A program made the translations under genes and the position numbers. The notes beneath the pieces are model-generated. The model did not search any database. It was not told where the DNA came from and worked only from the letters and a program-made list of their open reading frames with translations. Positions 1 through 6,792 of a stretch of DNA of 10,463 nt are shown one piece after another (the stretch's first letter is position 1; the number at the start of each line of letters is the position of its first letter). The DNA comes from Clostridia bacterium. GTDB lineage: Bacteria > Bacillota > Clostridia > UMGS1810. The stretch is taken from the NCBI GenBank assembly GCA_017629325.1, contig JAGBXL010000018.1:1-10463 (forward strand). The letters are read 5' to 3'.

Positions 1-534
1 AAGGGTGTTTATAACATCGAGCATAGCATTTGCAGAGAGTCTTTGCGGAAGACCTATTTCTTTTAAAAGGCGGCTTCTTTTTTGATGACTGTCTGCCCCA
101 CCGCTTAATCCAAGCAAACACAAATCTGATTTGCTTACCTTTTTGCCATCACTTTGTTCTGCTGGGGTTATACATTCTTTAAGATCATTTAATATTACCT
201 CGTCGGATATCCCATCAACTCCTAAAAAGCCTTCTTTTGAGGGTTTATCTTTTCGTTTTTCCTTACCCTTAATATCAGGAATATATGCGTGTTTTACATT
301 TTTTCCGTGAAGAACATTTTTTATGTGGTTTCTTATTTGAAAACCTGCCCTGTCGCTATCTGTGAAAACAACAACACCGCATTTATCGGCGAGTGCCGAT
401 ATCATTTTCATAATATCTTTATTTTTAAATATCATAAAGCCGTCTGTAACTATAATGGTTGTGTCAACAAGACGCGAAAGCTTTATTTTATCGTAGTTTC
501 CTTCAACTACAATTGCTTCTTTTATTTTAAGCAT
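1..534 (-). CDS. rnmV: Ribonuclease M5 (TOPRIM + DUF4093), C-terminus cut by window edge
   Basis: RNase M5 matures the 5S rRNA precursor by a double-stranded cut. The 178 visible residues start MLKIKEAIVVEGNYDKIKLS, which is the TOPRIM acidic motif (Glu11 in VVEG), followed by a second TOPRIM acidic site VVVFTDSDRAG with Asp59 and Asp61. After these come IRNHIKNVLHG, HAYIPDIKGKEKR and a C-terminal part (SKEGFLGVDGIS, DLCLLGLSGG, RLLKEIGLPQRLSANAML) resembling the DUF4093 domain. The family is about 180-190 residues, so only a few residues are missing. The ATG at 534-532 is preceded by GGAGAC at a normal distance. The gene is last in the rlmB-ACT-DUF711-rnmV run and is separated from its neighbour by an inserted element. 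The usual rsmA neighbour is not in view. The 'YDKIKLS' variant is common in Clostridia, some of which are annotated only as toprim/DUF4093 proteins. Confidence 0.88.
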   Translation of the reverse strand, partial: MLKIKEAIVVEGNYDKIKLSRLVDTTIIVTDGFMIFKNKDIMKMISALADKCGVVVFTDSDRAGFQIRNHIKNVLHGKNVKHAYIPDIKGKEKRKDKPSKEGFLGVDGISDEVILNDLKECITPAEQSDGKKVSKSDLCLLGLSGGADSHQKRSRLLKEIGLPQRLSANAMLDVINTL

Positions 535-550
535 ACTTTGTCTCCATTTA

Positions 551-575
551 GCCTGACAATAGTTATCCGAACCTG
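551..575 (+). repeat. Terminal inverted repeat, rnmV-side end of the MITE
   Basis: The end starts GCCTGACAATAG and finishes CCGAACCTG. It is the reverse complement of 797-821 except at two positions, and TA at 549-550 precedes it. Confidence 0.82.
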
Positions 576-796
576 ATTTTAAATGGTTGATTTATGCCAA
601 AACCTTGTTAAAATACTCGCCAATCCACCAAGGATTGACTGCGTTTTTGCCTCGTTTTGACAAAAATCATCACATTTAAAATTCTATGACCTAAAACTCT
701 TGTAATTTTGAGTGAGTTTTGGTGCGGAAAGCGAACACAGGCTGACACCTTTCAAGACCGCCTAGCCAAAACATACCGAAATTACTGCATTTTAGG

Positions 797-821
797 CAGG
801 TTCGGATAGCTACTGTCAGGC
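797..821 (-). repeat. Terminal inverted repeat, DUF711-side end of the MITE
   Basis: Read on the minus strand it starts GCCTGACAGTAG and finishes CCGAACCTG. Its first base supplies the G of the TAG stop codon of the adjacent gene, and TA at 822-823 is the flanking target dinucleotide. Confidence 0.82.
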
Positions 822-2179
822 TAGTTTCTTAAACTATGAATAGGTGCAGGAATTCTTCCGCCGCGTGCAACGAATTCATCGCTTGATGCAGAATTTACCG
901 CCATAACGGGACCTGTTCCCAAAAGACCGCCGAATTCAACAACATCGCCTACCTTTTTGCCTGGAGCAGGAATAAGCCTTACGGCAGTTGTTTTTGAATT
1001 TATCATACCGATTGCAGCTTCGTCGGCAATAATGGCAGAAATGGTTGAGCTGGAGGTATCACCCGGAACAACTATCATATCAAGGCCTACCGAACATACG
1101 CAGGTCATTGCTTCGAGTTTATCTAAAGACAGCGCACCGCATTTTGCAGCCTCTATCATGCCAGCATCTTCGCTCACGGGAATAAAGGCACCACTCAGGC
1201 CCCCAACATAAGACGAAGCAAACACACCGCCTTTTTTAACTGCATCGTTTAAAAGGGCAAGGGCAGCTGTTGTGCCATGTGTTCCGCACTTTTCAAGACC
1301 CATTTCTTCTAATATATATGCAACGCTATCGCCAACTGCGGGAGTTGGTGCTAAAGATAAATCTACTATGCCAAAAGGCACACCTAATCTTTTTGATGCT
1401 TCCATAGCAACAAGCTGACCCATACGGGTAACTTTAAAAGCTGTTTTCTTAACAGTTTCGGCAACTACGCCAAAATCTGCACCCTTAACCTTTTCAAGAG
1501 CATGTTTAACAACACCAGGACCGCTTACGCCTACATTGATTACACATTCGCTCTCGCCTACTCCGTGAAATGCACCTGCCATAAACGGATTATCTTCAAC
1601 TGCATTACAGAATACCACAAGCTTTGCACAACCAAAGCCATCGGTTGATTTGGTTAATTCGGCAGTTTTTTTAATGGTTTCGCCCATTAATTTAACTGCA
1701 TCCATATTTATGCCCGCTTTTGTTGAGCCAACATTTACAGAAGAGCATACGATATCTGTTTGGCTAAGTGCTTCAGGGATTGAATCTATTAAAATTCTGT
1801 CTGCTTTAGTAAAGCCTTTATGTACAAGAGCTGAAAAACCGCCAATGAAATTTACCCCAACATTTTTTGCAGCTTTATCGAGTGCTTTTGCATAGCAAAG
1901 ATACGATTTTGCATTTGACGCTGCTGCAACAAGAGATATTGGAGTTACAGAAATTCTTTTATTTATGATTGGAATACCAAGTTCCTTTTCAATATGCTCG
2001 CCTGTTGCAACAAGATTTTCGGCACGCTTGCTTATTTTATCATATATTTTCTCACACGATTTTTCGGCATTTTCATCGGCACAATCAAGAAGAGAAATAC
2101 CCATTGTGATTGTGCGGATATCAAGATGCTCGTTATCTATCATGTGTATGGTTTCAAGAGTTTCTTTTTTATTTATCAT
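821..2179 (-). CDS. DUF711 / UPF0210 'PFL family' protein of unknown function
   Basis: The product has 452 residues, the usual length for this family, and is conserved end to end: LDIRTITMGISLLDC (19-33), NAVEDNPFMAGAFHGVGE (192-209), NVGVSGPGVVKHAL (215-228), DLSLAPTPAVGDSVA (273-287), GTHGTTAALALLND (299-312), GGLSGAFIPVSED (326-338) and the typical C-terminus IPAPIHSLRN. The family is named for a structural resemblance to pyruvate formate-lyase, but its reaction is not established to my knowledge, and I see no glycyl-radical motif. The start at 2179 (MINKKETLETIHMIDN) is chosen because AAGGAG lies about 9 bases upstream and family members start here. A longer in-frame opening to 2257 would run into the ACT gene. 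The stop TAG (823-821) is completed by the first base of the inserted element. It is the regular genomic partner of the small ACT protein encoded just upstream. Confidence 0.9.
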   Translation of the reverse strand: MINKKETLETIHMIDNEHLDIRTITMGISLLDCADENAEKSCEKIYDKISKRAENLVATGEHIEKELGIPIINKRISVTPISLVAAASNAKSYLCYAKALDKAAKNVGVNFIGGFSALVHKGFTKADRILIDSIPEALSQTDIVCSSVNVGSTKAGINMDAVKLMGETIKKTAELTKSTDGFGCAKLVVFCNAVEDNPFMAGAFHGVGESECVINVGVSGPGVVKHALEKVKGADFGVVAETVKKTAFKVTRMGQLVAMEASKRLGVPFGIVDLSLAPTPAVGDSVAYILEEMGLEKCGTHGTTAALALLNDAVKKGGVFASSYVGGLSGAFIPVSEDAGMIEAAKCGALSLDKLEAMTCVCSVGLDMIVVPGDTSSSTISAIIADEAAIGMINSKTTAVRLIPAPGKKVGDVVEFGGLLGTGPVMAVNSASSDEFVARGGRIPAPIHSLRN

Positions 2180-2222
2180 TTTAAAATTACTCCTTAAAGA
2201 TATGTATATATAATAGAAGGAA

Positions 2223-2495
2223 TTATATTCTGTGCATTGATTCAAAAATAGATTCAAGCTGAATTCTTATATCAACACCAAGAGCTTCTCCTTCTTTTGA
2301 AAGAGTGTCGGAAAGGAAGCCCATATCACCTTTTGCATTTTCAATATCCACTATCATCATCATAGTGAACAAATCCTGCATAATGGTTTGGGAAATATCG
2401 AGAACATTTACATTGTTTTCAGAAAGAATTTTTGTTACACCGTATATAATGCCTACTTTATCTTTGCCTATTACTGAGATTATTGCTTTTTTCAT
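2223..2495 (-). CDS. Small ACT-domain protein, UPF0237 family
   Basis: The 90-residue protein consists of a single ACT domain: MKKAIISVIGKDKVGIIYGVTKILSENNVNVLDIS is the first beta-alpha-beta unit with the ligand-loop Gly-Lys-Asp-Lys-Val-Gly, followed by the strand DLFTMMMIVDI and a final helix and strand. ACT domains bind amino acids or other small ligands and act as sensors, and the family is distantly like GcvR. The ATG at 2495 lies 2 bases after the rlmB stop. Its ribosome-binding site AAAGGAG is formed from the last codons of rlmB, so translation is probably coupled. The DUF711 gene follows after 43 bases. UPF0237 and UPF0210 genes are repeatedly found as pairs, which suggests, without proof, that this protein regulates or binds the DUF711 protein. 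The ligand is unknown. Confidence 0.88.
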   Translation of the reverse strand: MKKAIISVIGKDKVGIIYGVTKILSENNVNVLDISQTIMQDLFTMMMIVDIENAKGDMGFLSDTLSKEGEALGVDIRIQLESIFESMHRI

Positions 2496-2497
2496 TT

Positions 2498-3256
2498 TTA
2501 CTGCTCCTTTTTATTTCTGTTTCTTACAACTTCGTATATCATAAGAGCACCTGCAACAGATGCATTAAGAGATGATATTTTTCCAAGCATTGGAATTCTT
2601 ACTATGAAATCGCAATTTTTCTTTACTAAGTGAGATATGCCTTTTCCTTCGTTGCCTATAACTATTGCCACACCACCTGAAAAATCGTGTTCGTAAACGG
2701 TTCTGTCGCCATCCATATCGGCTGCGACAACCCATACATTTTCTTTTTTTAATGTTTCTATTGCCTGTGATATGCTTGACACCTTGGCAACGGGAGTAAA
2801 TTCAACTGCACCGGCAGATGTTTTTGCAACGGTGCTGTTTAAGCCAACCGCATTGTGCTTTGATATAACAACACCGTGGGCACCTGCAGCATTTGCTGTA
2901 CGGATAATTGAGCCAAGATTATGAGGATCGGTTATTTCGTCGCATATTACAACAAATGGTGCCTCTCCTTTTTCTTTGGCAATGTTTATTATATCTTTAA
3001 GGCTTACATATTCCTTAGCGGCAACATAGGCTATAATTCCCTGATGTGCTTTTGTTGAAGCGATAGAATCAAGCTTTGCTTTTTCTGCATAGGATACTGC
3101 TATACGCATCTCTTTTGCTATTTTAAGAATTTTTATTATTGAGCCTTGCTTTTCACCATTTTGAACAAGGATTTTATCTATTGTCCTGCCGGATTTAAGA
3201 GCCTCCATAACAGGATTTCTGCCTTCTATTATATCTGTGCGGTTTTCGTTTGACAT
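2498..3256 (-). CDS. rlmB: 23S rRNA 2'-O-methyltransferase of the TrmH/SpoU family, RlmB type
   Basis: RlmB methylates the 2'-hydroxyl of a guanosine in the 23S rRNA P-loop (G2251 in E. coli) using S-adenosylmethionine. The 252-residue product has the N-terminal substrate-binding domain (IIEGRNPVMEAL, 9-20) and the three SPOUT motifs: DPHNLGSIIRTANAAGAHGV (110-129, with Asn113 and Arg119), AIVIGNEGKGIS (197-208) and RIPMLGKISSLNASVAGAL (220-238). These form the deep trefoil knot of the methyltransferase. The start MSNENR at 3256 is preferred over an ATG 16 codons upstream because AAGGTGA sits at the right distance and the upstream stretch is repeat-derived sequence. The ACT gene follows 2 bases after the stop. 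Other TrmH-like methyltransferases look similar, so the exact target nucleotide is inferred. Confidence 0.88.
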   Translation of the reverse strand: MSNENRTDIIEGRNPVMEALKSGRTIDKILVQNGEKQGSIIKILKIAKEMRIAVSYAEKAKLDSIASTKAHQGIIAYVAAKEYVSLKDIINIAKEKGEAPFVVICDEITDPHNLGSIIRTANAAGAHGVVISKHNAVGLNSTVAKTSAGAVEFTPVAKVSSISQAIETLKKENVWVVAADMDGDRTVYEHDFSGGVAIVIGNEGKGISHLVKKNCDFIVRIPMLGKISSLNASVAGALMIYEVVRNRNKKEQ

Positions 3257-3280
3257 AATGTGTTCACCTTCATATATATT

Positions 3281-3345
3281 AAAAAAATTGTAGAGGTAGC
3301 CCACAAACGCCCTTACAGGCGGAAGTGGGCATCCGCCCCTACAAT
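3281..3345 (-). repeat. GC-rich palindromic repeat with T-run, possible lysC terminator
   Basis: An imperfect palindrome runs from ATTGTAGAGG (3287) to CCGCCCCTACAAT (3345). It has nested arms GCCCAC (3299-3304) / GTGGGC (3325-3330) and GCC/GGC around a short loop. It is much richer in GC than its surroundings, and the 'GTAGGGGCGGATGCCC' style is familiar from dispersed repeats in clostridial genomes. On the minus strand it is followed by seven Ts (3287-3281), so after lysC it has the shape of a Rho-independent terminator. The following gene, rlmB, starts only 25 bases beyond the T-run, and I see no clear promoter for it, so termination may be partial. Confidence 0.6.
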
Positions 3346-3369
3346 AGCCGTTATAACTTATACTTTTTA

Positions 3370-3846
3370 TTATTCAGCAAGGTTAAATTTCTCGTGAATT
3401 ACATTCATTGCTTTATCGGCATTTTTCTTGTTTATAAGCACAGAAACCTTTATTTCTGATGTTGATATCATGTGAATGTTGATATTTGCATCATAAAGAG
3501 CTTCAAACATTGTGCATGCAACACCGGGGTTATTAACCATACCGGAACCAACGATTGAAATTTTGCTTACTTCGTTGCTTGTTTTGAGTTCTTCAAAAGA
3601 AAGTCTTTCTTTATTTTCTTCGAGAATTTCAACTGCTTTTTCAAGGTTATCTTCATTTACTGTGAAGCTGATATCTTTTTTGCCTTCTCTGCCGATTGAC
3701 TGAAGGATTATATCTACATTTATTTTTTTAGATGCAAGAAGTGAAAATACTTTAAATGCCATACCGGGTTTATCTTCTATATTACAAATAGAAATTCTGG
3801 CAACATCGTTATCTCTTGCTACACCTTTAACTATCATTCTTTCCAT
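3370..3846 (-). CDS. lysC: Aspartate kinase beta subunit from an internal in-frame start
   Basis: The in-frame Met246 of LysC would start a 158-residue polypeptide made only of the two regulatory ACT domains (MERMIVKGVARDNDVARISI onward). In Bacillus subtilis, lysC makes just such a beta subunit from an internal start at nearly the same codon, and alpha and beta form the holoenzyme. Here the internal ATG is preceded by a full AAGGAGG ribosome-binding site. The case rests on this signal and on family knowledge, since translation itself cannot be seen. Confidence 0.72.
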   Translation of the reverse strand: MERMIVKGVARDNDVARISICNIEDKPGMAFKVFSLLASKKINVDIILQSIGREGKKDISFTVNEDNLEKAVEILEENKERLSFEELKTSNEVSKISIVGSGMVNNPGVACTMFEALYDANINIHMISTSEIKVSVLINKKNADKAMNVIHEKFNLAE

Positions 3847-4581
3847 TTTGTTTTCCTCCTTAACAACTGTTCCGGGATTATTATTTAAACTTGAACGAAC
3901 CATTAAATTAACATTATATTTTTTTGCAAGTTCAACCGAGCGATTGTGAAGAACACCTGCACCCAGGCTTGCCAATTCCAGCATTTCATCAAAAGAAATT
4001 GAATCGAGCTTTTTAGCTGATTTAACAATTCGGGGGTCAGCTGTATATACGCCGTCAACATCGGTGTAGATTTCGCAAAGGTCGGCATGAAGTGCGGCAG
4101 CTATTGCAACTGCAGATGTATCGGAACCACCTCTGCCAAGAGTTGTTATGTCGTCATATTTATTGATTCCCTGGAAACCTGCAACAATAACAATATTGTT
4201 TGCTTCGAGTTCCTTCTGGAGTCTTTCTGTGTTGATTTTTTTAATACGAGCCTTGCTGTAATTGGAATCGGTTGTCATACCTGCCTGCCAACCTGTTAAT
4301 GATACTGCATTGTAGCCGAGACTCTGAATTGCCATTGCTAAGAGTGAAATTGAAATTTGCTCACCTGTTGAAAGGAGCATATCCATTTCTCTTTTTGAAG
4401 CATTGGGATTGATTTCTTTTGCTTTTTCAATGAGGTCGTCGGTTGTATCGCCCTGAGCCGATACTATAACTACCACTGAATTCCCCTGCTTATATGTGTC
4501 AACTATACGTCTGGCAACATTCATAACTCTTTCGGCATCTTTAACCGATGAACCACCAAACTTTTGAACTATAAGTGCCAT
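3370..4581 (-). CDS. lysC: Aspartate kinase (alpha subunit)
   Basis: This enzyme phosphorylates L-aspartate with ATP, the first committed step to lysine, threonine and methionine. The 403-residue protein has the kinase core with KFGGSS (7-12), STGEQIS (71-77), TTLGRGGSDTSAVA (146-159) and YTDVDGVYTADPRIV (172-186), then two C-terminal ACT domains (about 260-330 and 338-400) including DKPGMAFKVFSLLASKKINVD, the amino-acid-sensing part. The length and architecture match the Bacillus LysC (aspartokinase II) class. The start ATG at 4581 has the ribosome-binding site TAGGAGG, whose TAG is also the thrB stop codon, with a 12-base gap. An in-frame second start at 3846 may yield a separate beta subunit. 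No lysine riboswitch is seen ahead of the operon. Whether lysine, threonine or both inhibit it cannot be read from sequence. Confidence 0.95.
   Translation of the reverse strand: MALIVQKFGGSSVKDAERVMNVARRIVDTYKQGNSVVVIVSAQGDTTDDLIEKAKEINPNASKREMDMLLSTGEQISISLLAMAIQSLGYNAVSLTGWQAGMTTDSNYSKARIKKINTERLQKELEANNIVIVAGFQGINKYDDITTLGRGGSDTSAVAIAAALHADLCEIYTDVDGVYTADPRIVKSAKKLDSISFDEMLELASLGAGVLHNRSVELAKKYNVNLMVRSSLNNNPGTVVKEENKMERMIVKGVARDNDVARISICNIEDKPGMAFKVFSLLASKKINVDIILQSIGREGKKDISFTVNEDNLEKAVEILEENKERLSFEELKTSNEVSKISIVGSGMVNNPGVACTMFEALYDANINIHMISTSEIKVSVLINKKNADKAMNVIHEKFNLAE
3844..3861 (-). promoter_or_regulatory. Internal ribosome-binding site and ATG within lysC
   Basis: The minus strand reads A then AGGAGGAAAACAAAATG, and the last 17 bases are identical to those at the primary lysC start (4595-4579). 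Here the same bases also code for KEENKM, the linker between the kinase and ACT domains. Confidence 0.8.
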
Positions 4582-4593
4582 TTTGTTTTCCTC

Positions 4594-5496
4594 CTATATA
4601 TTATTTTCTATAACTGCACCGTCGTTGTCTGCTTCAAGCATAACCAGACGCCAATCCGGCAAATTTGTTTTTATAAGTGAATTCATTTTCTCACTGAATT
4701 CGTTATGATTCTCACACACTACCGACATTATTGTGGGACCGGCACCGCTTATATAGCCGCCGCATGCTCCAAATCTTTTTGCAGCTCTTATAATATATTC
4801 ACCGCTGCGGATATGTGGGAATCGATATTTTTGATGAATTCTATCGCGGAAACAATATGTAAAAAGCTCGGTTTCGCCTTTTGAAAATGCTGCTGACAAA
4901 AGAGATGCCCTTGCAATATTGTAGCTTGCATTTTTGTTTTGCGTCATTTTAGGAATAAGAGCCCTTGACTTTCGAGTTTGAAGATAAAAATCAGGAATCA
5001 TTGCCGCAAATTTAATATCACTTGAAACTTTTGATTTGGAATATATTATTCTTTTGCTATCGCACAGTGAAACTGTAAAACCACCTAAAAGTGCGGGGGT
5101 TACATTATCGGGGTGCCCCTCTATTTCGTAGGCAAAATACAAAAGCTCTTCTTTTGAAAAGATGCCACCCAAAAGATGATTTGCTGCAACAAGACCTGTT
5201 ATTATTGCTGCAGAGCTGCTGCCGAGACCTCGCGTTACGGGGATATCGGAACTTAATTTGATACGGATTCCCGAAAGAGATTTGCCTGCCCTCTGGTAAA
5301 GATGATTCATCGCCCTTAAAACAAGGTTATTTTCGTTTTGAGGAACATAGGCGCTCCCCTCTTTTAATATGTTGATTTCAAAACCCGAATCTATTTTTTC
5401 AAACTCAGCCTCGCAGTACAGATTGAGAGCCACACCCATACAATCAAAGCCGGGACCAAGGTTTGCACTTGACGCAGGTACTCTTACTTTAAACAT
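4594..5496 (-). CDS. thrB: Homoserine kinase
   Basis: It phosphorylates L-homoserine to O-phosphohomoserine with ATP, the penultimate step to threonine. The 300-residue GHMP-family protein starts VPASSANLGPGFDCMGVAL (residues 6-24), has the ATP-binding loop IPVTRGLGSSSAAI (85-98), the motif EGHPDNVTPALLGGF (126-140) and the C-terminal glycine-rich GGYISGAGPTIMSV. Its length is normal. The ATG at 5496 has AGGAGA upstream, overlapping the hom stop codon TAG, and lysC follows 12 bases after its own stop. It is the middle gene of hom-thrB-lysC. Threonine synthase (thrC), which would complete the route, is not in the window. Confidence 0.95.
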   Translation of the reverse strand: MFKVRVPASSANLGPGFDCMGVALNLYCEAEFEKIDSGFEINILKEGSAYVPQNENNLVLRAMNHLYQRAGKSLSGIRIKLSSDIPVTRGLGSSSAAIITGLVAANHLLGGIFSKEELLYFAYEIEGHPDNVTPALLGGFTVSLCDSKRIIYSKSKVSSDIKFAAMIPDFYLQTRKSRALIPKMTQNKNASYNIARASLLSAAFSKGETELFTYCFRDRIHQKYRFPHIRSGEYIIRAAKRFGACGGYISGAGPTIMSVVCENHNEFSEKMNSLIKTNLPDWRLVMLEADNDGAVIENNI

Positions 5497-5505
5497 TTAT
5501 ATCTC

Positions 5506-6723
5506 CTATAATACCATGAGCTTTGAAAGAACTGTTCCCGGAATCAGGGATAATTTATTGTTAATTGTGGAAATTGTGTCTGCCGGAGTTATGAAAGCAA
5601 ATTCTCCACACCCTATTTCGCATTTAATGCCATTTCCAAATTCTTTTTCTATAAATTTAATTGCATTTGACGCATCTTGAGTTTCAACGCGAACATACAT
5701 TGATGTTTTGATTTCTTCGTAAGGAACGAGAACATCTGTTTTGGATTCTGTCCAGGGTTCAATAAATTTGTCGCTTTTGTTTTTAGCAATATCTATTACA
5801 TCGGCAACAACTGCACTTGCAGTTGGAAGCTTACCTGCACCTCTGCCATAGAAGAGAGCGTCGCCCAGCATATTTCCCGAAACCATTATACCATTAAAAA
5901 CATCATCTACCCCATAGAGAGGTGAATCATTTCCTACAAGCATTGGTGCAACAACTACGCTGTATTTATCGCCCAAACGCTCACAAAGGCCTATAAGCTT
6001 AATAGCAGAACCAAATTTTGTTGCATATTCGGTGTCTTCGGTTGTGATTTTGGTTATGCCTTCTGTATGTACATCTTTAAAATCTATTTTTTCACCATTT
6101 ATCATTGAAGAAAGAATACAAATTTTCTTACCTGTGTCGAGACCTTCAACATCGGCTGTGGGATCTTTTTCGGCATAGCCTTTTTCCTGAGCTTCCGAAA
6201 GTGCCGATTCAAAGGAGGCATTATCATTGAACATACGGGTAAGGATATAGTTTGTTGTGCCATTTAATATGCCTGCAATTTTATCTATACGGTTTGCAGC
6301 AAGACACTTTGAAAGAGGACGGATTATTGGAATACCGCCGCCTACGCTCGCTTCGTATAAATACTTACAGCCATTTTCCTTTGCCAACTTAAAAAGCTCA
6401 TCACCATAGGTTGCAACAAGCTCCTTATTGGATGTTACAACACTCTTGCCGCTTTTAAGGCATGAACGAGTAAAGCTATTGGCAGGCTCAACTCCGCCCA
6501 TTGTTTCTACAACAATCTCTATTTCACTATCATTTATTATAGTGTTTACATCGTTTACAAAAAGATGGCTTTCACTATGTGATGAGAAATCACGTATGTC
6601 TAAAATATATTTAATATCGATTTCGGTATTTGCATTTGCTGTTATATCAGATGCATTTTTACGAAGGACTTCGTAAACACCTGAGCCAACAACGCCAAAA
6701 CCAATTATGGCAATTTTTACCAT
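5506..6723 (-). CDS. hom: Homoserine dehydrogenase
   Basis: It reduces aspartate semialdehyde to homoserine with NAD(P)H, at the branch to threonine and methionine. The 405 residues show a Rossmann loop IGFGVVGSGV (7-16), the catalytic-lysine region TSNKELVA (97-104, Lys100), GGGIPIIRPL (128-137), GILNGTTNYILT (151-162), GYAEKDPTADVEGLDTGKK (182-200) and YGRGAGKLPTASAVVADV (292-309). The C-terminal portion (about 338-405) sits where an ACT domain is expected, but the usual DKPGVLA-type loop is missing, and the protein is somewhat shorter than the roughly 430 residues typical of the ACT-bearing form. The start MVKIAIIGFG at 6723 has GGAGG 8 bases upstream. The longer start at 6750 lacks a binding site and would leave almost no leader after the promoter. 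It is the first gene of hom-thrB-lysC. Confidence 0.94.
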   Translation of the reverse strand: MVKIAIIGFGVVGSGVYEVLRKNASDITANANTEIDIKYILDIRDFSSHSESHLFVNDVNTIINDSEIEIVVETMGGVEPANSFTRSCLKSGKSVVTSNKELVATYGDELFKLAKENGCKYLYEASVGGGIPIIRPLSKCLAANRIDKIAGILNGTTNYILTRMFNDNASFESALSEAQEKGYAEKDPTADVEGLDTGKKICILSSMINGEKIDFKDVHTEGITKITTEDTEYATKFGSAIKLIGLCERLGDKYSVVVAPMLVGNDSPLYGVDDVFNGIMVSGNMLGDALFYGRGAGKLPTASAVVADVIDIAKNKSDKFIEPWTESKTDVLVPYEEIKTSMYVRVETQDASNAIKFIEKEFGNGIKCEIGCGEFAFITPADTISTINNKLSLIPGTVLSKLMVL

Positions 6724-6763
6724 CTGTATTACCTCCAGCTTTTGTATCATAAATTAGTTATAT

Positions 6764-6792
6764 ATTATATCACAAAGGGCAAATAATGTCAA
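6764..6792 (-). promoter_or_regulatory. Sigma-A promoter of hom-thrB-lysC
   Basis: A TTGACA -35 box (6792-6787) is separated by exactly 17 bases from a TATAAT -10 box (6769-6764), a perfect consensus. The predicted transcript starts near 6757 and has a leader of about 34 bases before the hom ATG, too short for a riboswitch or attenuator. The -35 box overlaps the dnaX stop codon TGA (6791-6789). Confidence 0.88.

Larger units (their letters stand above)
551..821. mobile_element. Probable MITE with 25-bp terminal inverted repeats and flanking TA
   Basis: This 271-bp block has terminal inverted repeats at 551-575 and 797-821 that match at 23 of 25 positions. The two differences are transitions. 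Both ends begin GCCTGACA. The dinucleotide TA directly flanks both ends (549-550 and 822-823), the target duplication typical of IS630/Tc1-mariner transposases. No transposase or convincing ORF fits inside, so it is non-autonomous. It contains a short hairpin (CAATCC/GGATTG, 621-637) and two direct copies of GCCAAAAC (596-603 and 765-772). It lies between the DUF711 gene and rnmV on their transcript and would fold into a long stem in RNA. Assignment to the IS630 group is inference from the TA alone. A structured non-coding RNA is the alternative. Confidence 0.78.

Noticed and set aside
289..576. Plus-strand 95-codon open frame spanning the rnmV start and the MITE end.
   Set aside because: It is antisense to clear RNase M5 coding sequence, has no ribosome-binding site, and its product resembles nothing I recognise.
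577..796. Interior of the inverted-repeat element as a CRISPR-like or small protein locus.
   Set aside because: No regularly spaced repeats and no open frame with a ribosome-binding site were seen. The inverted ends and TA borders fit a MITE better.
2180..2257. Longer start for the DUF711 protein beginning MNLFLNQCTEY.
   Set aside because: It would overlap the ACT gene, has no ribosome-binding site, and family members start at MINKKE-like positions.
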